A DNA stretch of 64,000 nt from the NCBI GenBank assembly GCA_019914995.1, contig CM034133.1:9194495-9258494 (forward strand), written 5' to 3'. The translations under genes and the position numbers were made by a program. This DNA is from Acanthochlamys bracteata. Its lineage: Eukaryota; Streptophyta; Magnoliopsida; Pandanales; Velloziaceae. The notes under the pieces were generated by a model. That model was not told the DNA's origin. It was given only the letters and a program-made list of their open reading frames with translations, and made no database searches. Shown here in pieces: positions 44,100 through 56,086 of the stretch (within the stretch, counting starts at the first letter, position 1; every line of letters begins with the position of its first letter).

Positions 44100-45267
44100 C
44101 CGAATATAGTTACTGATTTGAACAAACAAAAAGGAGCAACCTGGAACTAGTAACATGAATTCACAGAGAAATGTTGAGAAGAGTGGTCACCAGATTCAGC
44201 AAATCAAATGTTTGATCCATCGTAGATGATTATTACCAAAAGTTCTGGATGTCTGCAAAACCTCTTGATGTCACTTGGCAGATCCCACCTATCAAATACA
44301 ACAGCACATTGTCAAATAACAATTCCAGAGAAAGGAATTGCAATCAGAACAGAAAATTTATTAACAAAAAGAGGATACCTCATGTCCTACATGCAAGAAT
44401 CAGCATCCAACTGTGGTTTAACATGGAAGCATTGTTGAAGAATAAGTTAATGGATAATGGCATACCTCTAGAAACATCTGCCCTAGCTGGCTAGGAACAT
44501 TCTTTCTTCAGACACAAAATGTATTCAGATGTCCTACTGATGTACTCAGACATGGGCAGATTCTTGCAAAGGCAATCATTCATCTCCTGCCACTGTAAGC
44601 CTTTTTTGCAGTTGATCACTTGATACTTCAGTTGGTGCAGCGAACAAATGCCATTATACTGCATCATATTGAACTGAATGAACAATTTCTCGAGCAACGG
44701 TGAGTGGTGCAAAATTATTAGAAATCTTCTGTTGCTGATGCCAATGTGCTCAGCTGAAGATGTTCAGGTTCTTACCAAAACCTTCAATCCAGAAGGCAGA
44801 GATGCTGCGCATTGTTGAGATATTGATACTGTAGATGAGATCTTCTATTCCATAAGCAAATAAGGACATGGGAATTCGTAGATTTGTTGCCTCAATGTTC
44901 AAGAAGTCAAAGATTCAAAGTGAAACCCTGGGAGTTGCTTACAAACGTGCTTCCATCTTTTTGACAAAGCGCTCGTTTCGTTGCATGGCTTCTTCAAGTG
45001 TCAGATTCAGTAACACCATGATTATGTGTACAAGAATTCAATCCTGGTTGAATACAATCATAAAAACAATAAATCGAGACATGTATATAGTATATATATA
45101 TATATATATATACTTTTGTAACAATATCTATACTTTTAAAAAGCTTCAGCTGCTGCTGAAAGAAGAAGGTTTTTGTTATATTAATCATATATATTCCTAA
45201 CAGTCATTACCTTAGTGATTTTGTCGAATTCACAGTTGGAGCTCGGTGATTGTGTGCAGTTAGCCAT
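44100..45267 (-). pseudogene. F-box/LRR-type protein remnant 2
   Basis: Minus-strand pieces in order. A first exon from ATG 45267 to 45211 (MANCTQSPSSNCEFDKITK) ends at a good donor, AAG|GTAATG. An F-box-like stretch around 44930-45060 reads LEEAMQR, then, after a frame change, TSALSKRWKHVCKQLPGFHF, which is the C-terminal half of a plant F-box. An LRR-like stretch at 44491-44712 includes LHHSPLLEKLFIQFNMM. Last comes an exon around 44150-44290. Stops and frameshifts lie between. F-box proteins act as substrate receptors of SCF ubiquitin ligases, but this copy cannot. It is homologous to 17925-18785, and both lie 3' of a 4TM copy. Confidence 0.55.
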
Positions 45268-45269
45268 TG

Positions 45270-45290
45270 CTCTCTCTCTCTCTCTCTCTG
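45270..45290. repeat. (CT)n microsatellite
   Basis: Run of about ten CT units just upstream of the F-box remnant start codon (minus strand), typical of 5' leaders. Confidence 0.85.
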
Positions 45291-45894
45291 TGTTATCTTT
45301 TACAATCTGATTAGCAGAAGATAGAAAGCCAGACTCTGCATATTTATAATTTGAAATTTTTGTGGACTCTCTATTTGTAATAACTCAACTTTCTTAATGC
45401 TATCCGTCGGTTACCTGAGCAGATCAAACTGTATTTTCGATTTCCCAGTGATTCTGTTTCCTTTGTTTCCAATGATCACTAGTGGGATGAGAAACAAGTA
45501 AAAGTTCACAAAAATAAAAAATAAATAAAATTATTTTAAAAAATGTCAATAAAATCACCTGTAGAGTATTCTGATTGAAATATTTTTGAGATCATGGGTA
45601 GCCAGGATTGCTTGGTTATTGAAGATTTTAATCAAGATGCGACTTATTCAGATCTATAGAGTATCAAGCAACGTTAAAATCACCTGTAATCGATTGGGTC
45701 AAGGAATCCTAAAGCATGCATTTCGATGATAATATAGAAGTGGCACTAACATACAAAGTTTTCATAGTTCATTAGCAGCCAAAACAAATGTTCTATCATC
45801 TCATCTCACTTTCCATAAGCAAAGCTGAAAACATGTAACAAAGACATAAAATCTCATAAAATTATCAAAATTTCAACCTTACCGGCATCACCGA

Positions 45895-46021
45895 GCCCAT
45901 CGTCATCGTACAGCTCGTAGTCTTCAACGTGATTATCGGTTTCTTCCACCCAGTTGGTACCACCTGACTCTGAGAAATCAATAACTGTAGATTCTTCGAT
46001 TTTGTCTACCTCCCGATTCAT
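45895..46021 (-). CDS. First exon of an unidentified acidic protein
   Basis: The minus strand from ATG 46021 reads MNREVDKIEESTVIDFSESG, then NWVEETDNHVEDYELYDDDG and LGDAG, ending at a donor-like G|GTAAGG near 45897. About a third of the residues are Asp or Glu. Upstream (46150-46330, minus) are AGGCCCA-type motifs and a pyrimidine-rich leader, as in housekeeping promoters. The same leader is duplicated at 29638-29830. No following exon was recognised in the next 600 bp, so this is a partial gene or a remnant. I do not recognise the family. Confidence 0.4.
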
Positions 46022-46402
46022 CTTCAGAGCTTGCTGTATTACCTTATCGTCTCGGCGGGGGCGGCGGCGGCGTTGGTGGTGGGGATTCAGCGAACGGAAT
46101 CTTTTAGATACCTCATCTACTTGCTCTCGTTTCTACTCCAAAACCTTTCGTTTCCCACGCATTTCTGTAGCTCGCCGGTAATTGGAATTGGAATCTCTAT
46201 TAGGATTCCGGTTGCGGCGCCGGTGATGAACGCAATTGGAGAGAGAGAAAGCAAGGGTATTATAATTCTTAAACGGGCTCGTTGTTTTTAGGCATTTATC
46301 TTTGGGCCTTAATATTGAAGATAATGGGCCGTAGTTACAAGAAGGGTTCTATAACAACTGCTTCTTTCCGGTGTCCGTTGTCGTACTTGTTAAACCAATC
46401 AA

Positions 46403-46902
46403 CAGGGTGGCAAATTTCAACCCGATCTAAAACCGATCCAAAAAGATCAAATTTGAGTCAAGTTTTAGTTAAATTTGGATCGATTTCGGATCGATCCGAA
46501 AATGATCCGAAAAATTTAAACGGATTCGGATCGGATTCGAAAATAACCCATTTAACCGGTATAATTATTTATATAGTATATATTACTTAATAATTAGAAA
46601 AAAATAGCAAAAAATTTGAATTTAATTTGTATATATATTTTTTTAATTTATCTTAATTTTAACTAATTTTTATTTAATTTATAAATTTGTCAAATTTTCT
46701 TTTTAAATATATTATAATTAATAATTTTGATATATAATTATTAAAATTAATATTTATAATTTTTATTTATTAATTTAATTATTAAATGGGTCGACCGAGT
46801 TTGACTCGGTTATAAATAGATTGAATTATGATTGAACAATTTTGACCCGATTATTATATGAGTAGATTCGAAACCGATCCATAAATTTATATTGTCACCC
46901 TT
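46403..46902. mobile_element. hAT-type MITE, second copy (inverted relative to 39517)
   Basis: Ends CAGGGTGGCAAATTTCAAC and (reverse complement) AAGGGTGACAATATAAATTT. The decayed 8-bp duplication CCAATCAA / ATAATCAA (6 of 8 match) flanks it. The interior shares long stretches with the reverse complement of 39517-40065, e.g. TAATTAGAAAAAAATAGCAA. Confidence 0.8.
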
Positions 46903-47842
46903 ATAATCAACCGATGTTTCCGATTCAATAAGTCGACGTTATCGTACTACCATGTTATTTGTGTCCGAATGCAGCAGGCTCGGATTCAACGACGTCGACT
47001 GCAGATGGGCCCACCGAGGTGTTGTGCTGTTGACGTTCTCTGATATGATTCCGGTATGCGTAATTTCAACGATGCCGGAGAAAGTGTCCGGCTAATGGCA
47101 CAGTGTGCTGAGGCTAAACACTTGAACCTTTTCTTCGTGAAATGAGCAGCATATATTGCATAAAATTAATTTTGTGGATATGTAAGAAAACAAATTCTCA
47201 AAAAAAGACGAAACAAAGAAACGTTAACATATGTATTGATTGGACGGTTTGAAAAATTATAAATGAAAAGTTGAAACAAAAGAGATCTTTTTTTTGTTTT
47301 GAAATTTCTATGAATTTTTGACAAAAAGATCATATATAGAAAAGTTGCTGTAAGTAATTGTATTAATTAGTACAGCAATGTGAATAAAATTAATGCCGTC
47401 CGAAAAAAGCCAGTTTTTGTGAGACCAGCTTTTAAATTTCTCATTAACCAGCTTCTCCGTAAGCAATTATATAAGTAGCAACAAGTTAGGGGGCGTTTCA
47501 TAGCTTCTATAAAATAAAATTTTTCTGAATAAAAAATATTTTTATTTTTTTTAAAATAAATTTTATTTTTTTATTTTAAAAAAAATAATAAAAATATATA
47601 ATAAAAAAATCTTATTTTATAAAATTTTTTTACACTACTCAAAATTTTTAAATAAAATTTTTAAATATTTATTAAATATATATTAAAAAATATGAAATAA
47701 AAAAAAATTTAAAACTATTTATGATAAGCGGTGCCAAAACGCGTCACTCGCATATAATAATACTAAAAAGTATCTTCTATTTTATTCAGAATAACAAAAA
47801 GCGATAATTTTGAGCCAAAAAATAATCACTTACTAGGCCACA
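46903..47842. other. Intergenic DNA with a MITE-like block
   Basis: 47488-47743 has edges AGGGGGCGTTTCATAGCTTC and TGATAAGCGGTGCCAAAACG and the A/T-rich interior of the common MITE family. 47330-47480 and 47745-47842 correspond to the 5' flank of BAHD pseudogene 1 (29860-30409). Confidence 0.6.
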
Positions 47843-49498
47843 ATGACAAAGTTCACGTAATCCGTTCGGTTGAATCGTTCGTCCGGCCAAGCTCGCCGAC
47901 GTCCAACGAGACCTTATCCTTGTCGCCTATCGATCGCGTCCCTGGTATTGTACTTTAAAAGTTCGATCAAATTTAATCACTACTTTGATTTATAGCATGA
48001 TTATATGTTAAATAATTATGTACGTTAATACTTTTTATATTTCATTTTGATTAGATTGATATGTTAATTATTTTATATTAAATTATTTACTAGTTTTAGA
48101 TTAGTTAATTTTCTCCTTTTGAGTCAGGTCTCCGGCACGCCGTGCGGTCGCTCCACGTGTTCAAGTACGGTATTCAGCCGGCGAAGGTGATAAAAGAAGC
48201 GTTATAGAAGCTCTCGTTAAGTACTACCCGTTCGCAGGAAGTTTTGTAGACCCTACCGACGACTCTCCCGACGGCGAAGTGAAGCTGCAGTGGTCCGGTG
48301 ACGGCGTCTTTTACGTCGAGGCGTCGGCGAGTAGCAGTCTTGAAGATGTTGGTTATTTTGATCATCATCCATTGATGATCTCTCATGAAGAACTCCTTCC
48401 TCAGCTCAATAACAATAAAGCACTCAACATTCCACTCACGATGCAAGTACCTATGTATAAGATCATTAATTCTAATAAAATTCAAAAACCCGACTCAATT
48501 GATTCATTTGAATCAGAAATTTGTGAAGTATTAAAAAAAAATTCAACCACACTCAATTAACACAAAATCTAATGGCTCAACTTGGTCGAGCTTTTCGAGT
48601 ACTTGACTAATTTTGCTGCAACGAAATAACGTTATGTCACAATTAATAAATCTCAGGTGACGGAGTTTACTTGCGGCTGCTTCGTTATCCGTTTAATCTC
48701 CGTTCACACGCTCGCAGACGGACTCGGTGCAGCACAGTTCATCACTGCAGTATCCGAATTCTGCCGAGGCTTGCCGGAACTAACCGTACAACCAATTTGG
48801 TGTCGCCACGTCATTCTAACCCCTCCGAAACGTCCCACTTGCTGCTCTACCTTTGCTACCTTCCGATCTGCAGCAGATAATCGTCAAGTTTCCGTTGCAC
48901 CAAATCAATAGAATCAAATCACAACACAAACAGTTGCTCGGAAAGCATTGCTCGACATTCGACATTGCCGTAGCGAAGACGTGGCAAGCTCATACCCGTT
49001 CGATCAAAATGGAAGACACAAAAGCCAACGTTCACCTCTGCTAATTTCTTCGCAAACACGCGTCACCTTCTACCTTAGATAAACAGCACTGCCAGAGGGT
49101 ACTAAGGAAACTGCTTCTTTCCGGTGAAGGTGACTGCGTCAAACGGAGAGATCAAACAAATGACTGTCATAGAAATAGTTAAACTCATCAAAGAAGCTAA
49201 AGCTCAGCTTCATACAGAGTTCGTGAAATGGGCAACCAGAGACTGGCCTGAGGGACGACACCCATACGAGTTATCATTAGATTACCGGTTAGTTGTTCGT
49301 TTCGGACTGGACTCGGTTAGGGTTCAGTAAGGCAGACTACGGGTGGGGCACGACGGTGAACGTTATTCCGTTTGCGTATAGTGAGTTTATGGCCGTGGGA
49401 ATCATCGGAGCTCCGGCGGTTCCTAGGACCGGAGTTAAGTTGATGATAGGCAAGAGCGTGTGAAGGAGTTGGAGTATGAGCTAAGCAGCTGGTCATAA
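47843..49498 (+). pseudogene. BAHD acyltransferase pseudogene 2
   Basis: Starts at ATG 47843 and frameshifts within a dozen codons (MTKFT-stop, but the VESFVRPSSPTP-like continuation is legible). Later exons read RSLHVFKYGIQPAKVIKEAL-stop, GDGVFYVEASASSSLEDVGY, then [20 protein letters not shown] (HxxxD as HTLAD). The later C-terminal part includes WATRDWPEGRHPYELSLDYR and the second family motif as DYGWG (near 49340). Several stops and frame changes kill it. It carries the uninterrupted TTTCC site (48889-48893) occupied by the LTR in pseudogene 1. Overall it is the closest relative of pseudogene 1. Confidence 0.9.
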
Positions 49499-50640
49499 GT
49501 AAGGACAAAAAAGCACACGATGTTCATTTTCGTGTAACGAGTTCATATACAATAAAATAGTTATTAGCGATTAGATACAGTTTCTGGCCGTGAGCTGAAA
49601 ATTAAAATTTTATTAAAATAAATAGTTAATTTTTAATTAAATAGTTTAAAACTATTTCTGAATAATCAGTTTAGTTTTATAAACGTTTGAATGAAAAAGT
49701 CTTATTTTTAAAATAAGATTTGGATGAATAAGTCTTTATATAACTTTAAGAAAAAGATAAATAGCTGAAATATATTTTTTTAAATATTCTTTTATAAAAT
49801 ACTTTATAACATTAAAGTACAAGATAAGTTGACATATCCACAAAAACTGACTTGCAACTCTTCTGCTTTAAAAATTTTAGGTGTTTTATATTTGTCAATT
49901 ATTTTTGGGAGTGGTTGAGTCAATGAGTTTGCGTGTCAATGAGTTTAACCATCAGGCAAAGATGTTGAAAAGTTCTCAAATAGTGAAAGTTTAGACTTTT
50001 CTTAACAGCTAATTACTCTGAAAATTCAAACCGCGTAGTTTTCTTTTAACCAATCTACATCTTTCTTAACTCAAAAGATTAGTTAAACCAGAACCAACAA
50101 GTCAAACAAATTTGGAAGTAGTATGCAATGAGTAGTTCTTTATGATTACCGTTTCTCTTTATATAATTTTATACTAAAAGAATTATGTTTTTAAAAATTT
50201 ACATTTTATGAAAAAGAATACAGTTATGCAACTTGTAGTTGTTACTGAACTCTGAAAGTTATTGATTTTGGCATCTTATATGCTTGTCAAAGGAGTTAAT
50301 TTCATGCCAATTTCACTTCAAACTTGCTAAACTTTTTTCAAACTACTAGAATTATTTTAATAAAATCAAATTTATATTATTTTAATAATTTTATAGAAGT
50401 TGGTGTGGAATTTATAAATATTATTTCTCGGATAAGGTCAATCTGATAGTATACAAAGAAACTGAAGTTTCTAGTAAGTCTTATATGTATGAATTAAGAT
50501 GAAAACCTAAACCCTAAGCATGTATTATGACCAACTCCAATCTTGCAGAACAATTGAATAAGCACCTATCTGGAAACACTTGAAAATTTTCAAAAAATAA
50601 TGAGTCAAGTTTTCACACATAGCTACCACTGCTTCTCATG
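49499..50640. other. Intergenic DNA upstream of the BAHD gene
   Basis: No gene, RNA or delimited element recognised; A+T-rich. Confidence 0.5.
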
Positions 50641-50645
50641 AACTC

Positions 50646-50653
50646 TATATAAA
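50646..50653 (+). promoter_or_regulatory. TATA box of the BAHD gene
   Basis: TATATAAA, 92 bp upstream of ATG 50738, followed by a C-containing leader; a good consensus at a plausible distance. Confidence 0.65.
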
Positions 50654-50737
50654 CCCTCACCGTAATCAAACGGAAACCATACAAACATTTCATTTCAGAA
50701 ACAATCAAACACACGTAATATACTTTAATTGCAGACA

Positions 50738-52098
50738 ATGGGCTTCGTAGTTCAGAAGGTGACTTCCGGTCTAGTGAGACCTTCTGGGCCAACGCCGTCA
50801 GGCGAACTTCCTCTTTCTTCAATCGACAAGGTCGGTGACTTAAACATCCTCGTCCGATCGATCCACGTATTCGCCGGAGATAAAGATGCCGAACCTGCAA
50901 AGACGATAAGGGAGGCGGTTGCTAAGGCGTTGGTGTTGTATTACCCGCTTGCGGGTCGGCTAGTGGTAGGGAAAGATGACGGGGAGTTGTGTGTGGATTG
51001 CACCGGCGAAGGCGTCTGGTTCATCGAGGCTACAGCTAATTGCAGCCTTAGTGAGATCGACTATATCGACCGACCTAGTGAGGTCGACACCGACGCACTT
51101 ATACCGGATTCTCGGCCGGAAAGAAAGTCCACCAATTTTCTGTTCCTTATGCAGGTAAAATGCATAACTAAGGATTGCTCCTTTAATCAATTTGGATTTT
51201 TAAAATTGAGTGGTTATATTCAAACCCCTATCTTGAACATGAGCAGGTTACTAAATTTACTTGCGGAAGCTTCACGGTCGGATTCCTGGTTTCCCATGCC
51301 CTCTGCGACGGCCTCGGTGCCGCCCAGTTCTTCACTGCTATTGCTGATCTAGCCAGAGGTCAATCACCGTCCATCAAACCCATCTGGTCAAGAGAATTGC
51401 TCCCAAACCCGCCGAAACGGTCCTCCACCGGATCTCCGCAGGTGTTGCCTTCTTTAAACATGAAGCAAATGTTCACAGACCTATCTCTCGAGTTCGTCGC
51501 CAGAACCAAGTCGGAGTTCTACGAGCATACTGCGACGCATTGCTCCACGTTCGATGTATTTATAGCAGCTATCTGGCAGAGCAGGACTCGGGCAATCGGC
51601 TTCGCTCCTGAGACAGACGTCCACCTCTGCTACATGGCCAACGCGCGACAGTTCCTAACTTCCGTCTTGCCTAATAACGGCACAGGGTACTACGGTAACT
51701 GCTTCTACCCGATGACGGTCACAGCAAAGAGCGAGCGGGTCGCCGAAGCTTCAATCACCGACTTGGTGCAACTAATCAGAAAATCAAAAAAACTTATTCC
51801 GGTCGAGTTTTGGAAATGGGCAAAAGGGGAGATGGAGTCCGGCGATAATCCTTACGAGATTAAGCTCAACTATGAATCGTTGTTCGCTACAGATTGGACG
51901 CACTTAGGGTTCAACGACGTGGACTATAGCTACGGCCGGCCAATCAGGATCGTGCCGTTCTCGAATGCACCAACAATGATGCCGATGTGCGTTCTAGGCC
52001 TGCCGTCGGTGAAGGAAAAGTACGGACGGATTATGGTGCAGTGTGTCGAGGAAGAGCACTCAGAAGCTTTCCTACATGAGCTTGAGAAGATTGCTTAG
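50738..52098 (+). CDS. BAHD acyl-CoA-dependent acyltransferase, two exons
   Basis: CDS join(50738..51154, 51247..52098), 422 residues, normal for the family. The intron sits after Met-Gln (CAG|GTAAAA, GAGCAG|GTT). BAHD enzymes are soluble, usually cytosolic, and transfer acyl groups from CoA to alcohols or amines of specialised metabolites. The start MGFVVQKVTSGLVRPSGPTP and PLSSIDK place it near taxane/alcohol-acyltransferase-like BAHDs. The catalytic HxxxD is present as H156-A-L-C-D160 in [13 protein letters not shown], and YYGNC is at 288-291. The structural DFGWG motif is degenerate: DYSYG at 365-369, whereas pseudogene 2 has DYGWG. Catalysis should survive because HxxxD is intact, but the substrate cannot be inferred. 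It is the only intact BAHD here, with two dead paralogues upstream. Confidence 0.93.
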
Positions 52099-53460
52099 AT
52101 TTTACTATTGTTAGTCTCTACTACATACTGTGGGTTGCCAAATTTCTCCACTACTTAATTTCCTAAAAAAAATGTACCCAGTGTATTAACTTGGATAAGG
52201 TTTTGATATAATAATATATCTTCTAAATAATAGAAGTATCTCATACATGTTAGGATAGATCCTTGAATTAGTAAGCCTAGCTAAGACCAACTCCATCTTA
52301 GAAAAACTTCCAGTTTTATTGCTTGAAAGTGAGTTTCTAAAGCTTAACAAAGAACAAAGTTTTGGAAAAAAGTCACTTTCAAAATATTTTTAGTGAAGTA
52401 AATACGCCTAAATTGATCAACCAGCAGCTAATTTAGAACACCTGCAATCAAATTTCAATAGTTGAAAATTTAATTCAGATAAATAGTATAAGAACATAAA
52501 AACTGAATATGTTATTACACAATTAGGTGAATTAGCAAAATCATATCAATCTAAAATATTCTAAACAAACCCCCTTAAGAAAAATAATAGTCACTCAAGC
52601 TTACACATATAGGAAAATGCTTATGAAATCTTTTTTATAAAATAAAAATTATCCTATTTCAAAAAATAAACTCTATTATTTTATATTTTAAAAATAATAA
52701 AAATAAAATTTTATGACATAAATTTTTTTATATTTTAAAATTTTTTAATAAATTTAATAAAATATTATAAAATATTTATTAAAAAATATATAATTAAAAA
52801 ATTAAAAAATATTTATAAAAAATAATGCCAAACGCATCCATACTAATTTGGATTCCTTTTATATTTTAGTTTTAATTTGAATAATAATTGTTTGACTCTA
52901 ATTAGAACAATACAGAAGGCTACTAGAATTAAAATGGGGTAGAAGAACTCGTATGAAAACTTCACAGATTTCTACAAGCACCAACGAACACCGTACTCTA
53001 AATTATAATATCTATATCTACCAAATATATTATTCATATTCGACTCTAGGTCGTTGATGCCATTCGTGTGCCAAATAATGCACAATGATCTTATTTCATG
53101 CTTATGTATTATAGACGCAATTCTTTTACTTATAAAAAAAAATTTTTTGATAGTGCTTATAAAATAAAATTTTTTTAGAATAAAAAATATTTTTATTTTT
53201 TTTAAAATAAGTTATATTTTTTTATTTTTAAAAAAATAATAAAAATATGTAATAAAAAAATCACTTAATAAAATTTTTTTATATTTTTTAAATTTTTAAA
53301 TAAATTTTTATATATTTATAAAATATATATTAAAAATATAAAATAAAAAATTGAAAAAAAATGTCGAAAAAAATCAATCAAAAACACTCCCAAAAATGAT
53401 TGAAAAGTCCACGCCATCCAAAAAACAACGTAGAAAAACTTTTAAGAAGAAACACGCAGA
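52099..53460. other. Intergenic DNA with two MITE-like blocks
   Basis: 52610-52846 (AAAATGCTTATGAAATC ... AATGCCAAACGCATCC) and 53143-53393 (GATAGTGCTTATAAAATA ... AAACACTCCCAAAA) belong to the common A/T-rich MITE family. No gene was recognised. Confidence 0.6.
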
Positions 53461-53463
53461 TTA

Positions 53464-53925
53464 TTATGAATTCAAGTGTTTAATATAAACTGAATCACCT
53501 GAAACAAATCTAAAATAAGCAAATTGTTCAATATTCTTGTTCTTGCAAATGATCCCATCAATAAATGTTTCTAAAATCGAACAAAAAACCTCTCGAATTT
53601 GATTCATGACTTCGACGAACTCACCCATTGCTTCCAAATGCTCACGCTTAACATTCAAGTGATCCTTAATTAAAGCTCCTCAACAATATAATCAACACCC
53701 GCACCTGCTCGAAGAAGTCACCAAGAACAATGATCTACATCAACAGAAATCTCCGAGCCAGAAGCTCAGCAACAAATTAACCACACCCCGATGGAATCTA
53801 GCATGATCGAAGCTTACAGAAGACGTAATTCCTCCCGATTTAGCACGAGTTGATCGAAAACTTCTTTGAGTTGAAGGAACAAGGTTAGAAACTACTTGAA
53901 TGGAGTTCTCCATTGTTTGGGAACA
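53464..53925 (-). pseudogene. Unidentified minus-strand gene, frameshifted
   Basis: From an ATG at about 53913 the minus strand reads MENSIQVVSNLVPSTQRSFR ... HARFHRGVVNLLL. Then, in another frame, it reads ISVDVDHCSW and LLRAGAGVDYIVEEL, and back in frame NVKREHLEAMGEFVEVMNQI and REVFCSILETF. This succession of good-looking protein in alternating frames suggests a once-coding, now broken gene. Upstream (53990-54150) are several AGGCCCA/TGGGCTT motifs, as in housekeeping promoters. I do not recognise the protein. Confidence 0.4.
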
Positions 53926-53989
53926 ATGACCGAACACTTGGTGAGCGCGGAACGAAAATCAAGAAACAATCAAGCAAGGAGAACACAAA

Positions 53990-54150
53990 GAGAGATACAC
54001 AACTGAGATCTGATTCGGCTATTTAATAACTGGGCTTTCCATATTAGGCCGATTACTAGGACTTGAATTTAAACAAAGGCCCAAACGAAACTGTTCATAA
54101 ACGATTTTACGTTTGGGCTTGCAATGGTCTTTATGGCCCAAGCTCATGTT
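53990..54150 (-). promoter_or_regulatory. Promoter-like region with GGCCCA motifs
   Basis: Repeated site-II-like words (AGGCCCA, TGGGCTT, TGGCCCA) on both strands just upstream of the unidentified minus-strand gene. Such clusters mark promoters of housekeeping genes in plants. Confidence 0.45.
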
Positions 54151-55278
54151 ATTCATAAGTAAACTAAAACCAAAGCTCTTATTTTTTAACTTGTTTCATT
54201 CATATTTGGGAAGGGCTGTAAATTTTTATCTACTAACATGAGTTGGTATCATGATGCATATAGAAATTATTTGATATTTTAGAAATGAACTTTTTAAATA
54301 AAAAATTAGATATATAATATTTTTATGATGAGACAATTTATGTATATTTTAATAAAAATTTAAGCTTTTGAAAAGAATTTATTGAAAGTGAGAAGCAGAA
54401 TAAAATAAAGAAGTATCAACATAAGCAATACGTAACATGCCCTATTTCTACAGAGAAATTTAGATAATAAATTTTACAGTATTGCAACTTGTAATCTGAA
54501 GGAACAACTTTTGATAATAAACCATTAGCTAGTATTAAACTAATCCATGTATGTTTAACAACCTTATATTATTTGATTTTAATTATTTTTAGTAATCATT
54601 TACATTTAAGTGGACATAATCACATGCCTTAAACAAGAAATTCTACTAAAATAATTAACGGCTGATGATATCCACATCATCTGATTAATTAAAAACTCGA
54701 CCACTAATGAAAAGATTATTCAAAAGTAGCTATTATTTGTGTACAAATAAATTCGTCGATTTGGGGCATGCTTTCATAAGCCACAAATTATAGCTCATTT
54801 TTAATATAAAATAATAAAAATTTAAAATAATTTTTTATTAAAAGTTTTATTAAAAATTTAATTTTAATAAAACTTATAATTAAAATAATATTAATTTTTT
54901 AAATATTTATTTATTTTTAAATTTAATTTTCAAAACTAAAATTTATCACAAAATAACCATACCCTTGATGTGCTTCGTAATCCAAAAGAAAAAGTCACTA
55001 TATAGAAAATGGCAAACATGTTTGAAATTTAAAATTTTAATCAATCAAAAACTTATCCCTATGTCTATTGTCAATTCAAACCACTTAGACGTATTTTAAT
55101 TAATAAAAAAGTAATATTATGAAATTAAATTCATGGAACTGAATTTGATAAAAGATAAATCAGAATTAATTTTAGTGAGTATAGAATAAATTAAAATATA
55201 AAAATAAATTTAAATTTAAAATCAACTGAACAAATAAATATAGTGAAAAAATACAACTTTGAAGGTTGCTTACTTTTC
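54151..55278. other. A+T-rich intergenic DNA
   Basis: Nothing recognisable beyond low-complexity A/T tracts. Confidence 0.5.
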
Positions 55279-55283
55279 ATGCT

Positions 55284-56086
55284 TGAAACAATTGATAGAA
55301 TAGAATATGATGAAATTTCTTAATATTAGAGTTTACACGTACAAATATATATAGAGTACAGATAATAAATTTGTCTTATATATAGCTCAATAATACTGTC
55401 CAATATCTCCTCTCAAGCTCATGATGAGTCAAACAATATGAGTTTATTTAATAATATTTAAAATTTCGGTGTCAAATGCGATTTTGTAAAGAGATCTGCC
55501 AGCTGATCAGTAGATGCAATATGTGGTAAAAAAATAGTACTTAATAAAAAATACTCAAGAACGAAGTGATAATCAATTTTAATATATTTCGTTCGTTCAT
55601 GAAAAATTAGATTACTTGTAATCTAAATAGCTCTGCGATTGTCAGATAAAAAGGAGTAGCTCCTGTAAATATAATCTCTACATCAGTAAGTAATTTTTGC
55701 TACATTTTAGAGCAGGTAGTCTATTTCATTTCAGATCAGATCGTCCATTTTATCTAATTTATTACAAGATATGTAGCCCACATTAATTTAATTTACAAAA
55801 AAAAAAAAAGAATGCTCTATGTTGGAGGTAAAAAGAATAGTGATGGCACGGCGACGGCGGCAACAATTTTTGATTTTCTTTTTGATGAAAATAATAATAA
55901 TAATAATTGATGAAGATAGATTGAAAAAGAGTAGATTAGAAAAAAAATTTTGGCTCACGATACCATAAAATAATTGATAGAATTAAATATGATAAAAATC
56001 TTAATATTAAGATTTACACATATAAATATATATAGAGTACAGATAATAAATTTGTCTTACATACAACTCGATAATACCGTCCAATA
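55284..56086 (-). mobile_element. Internally deleted Ty1/copia element, 803 bp, TSD AGCAT
   Basis: LTRs of 122 bp (55284-55405) and 121 bp (55966-56086) are flanked by a 5-bp target duplication (ATGCT on the plus strand, 55279-55283 and 56087-56091). On the minus strand the 5' LTR is followed by the primer-binding site TGGTATCGTGAGCC (55952-55965), then a short decayed leader. The last part of copia RNase H follows (NLIFHERTKYIKIDYHFVLE ... STDQLADLFTKS, about 55470-55650), then a purine tract GAGAGGAGA and the 3' LTR. Nearly all of gag-pol is missing, so the element is non-autonomous and in the TRIM size range. Confidence 0.9.

Noticed and set aside
44226..44494. Plus-strand frames of 70-81 codons after copy I
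   Set aside because: They are antisense to the F-box/LRR remnant, which has recognisable protein patterns.
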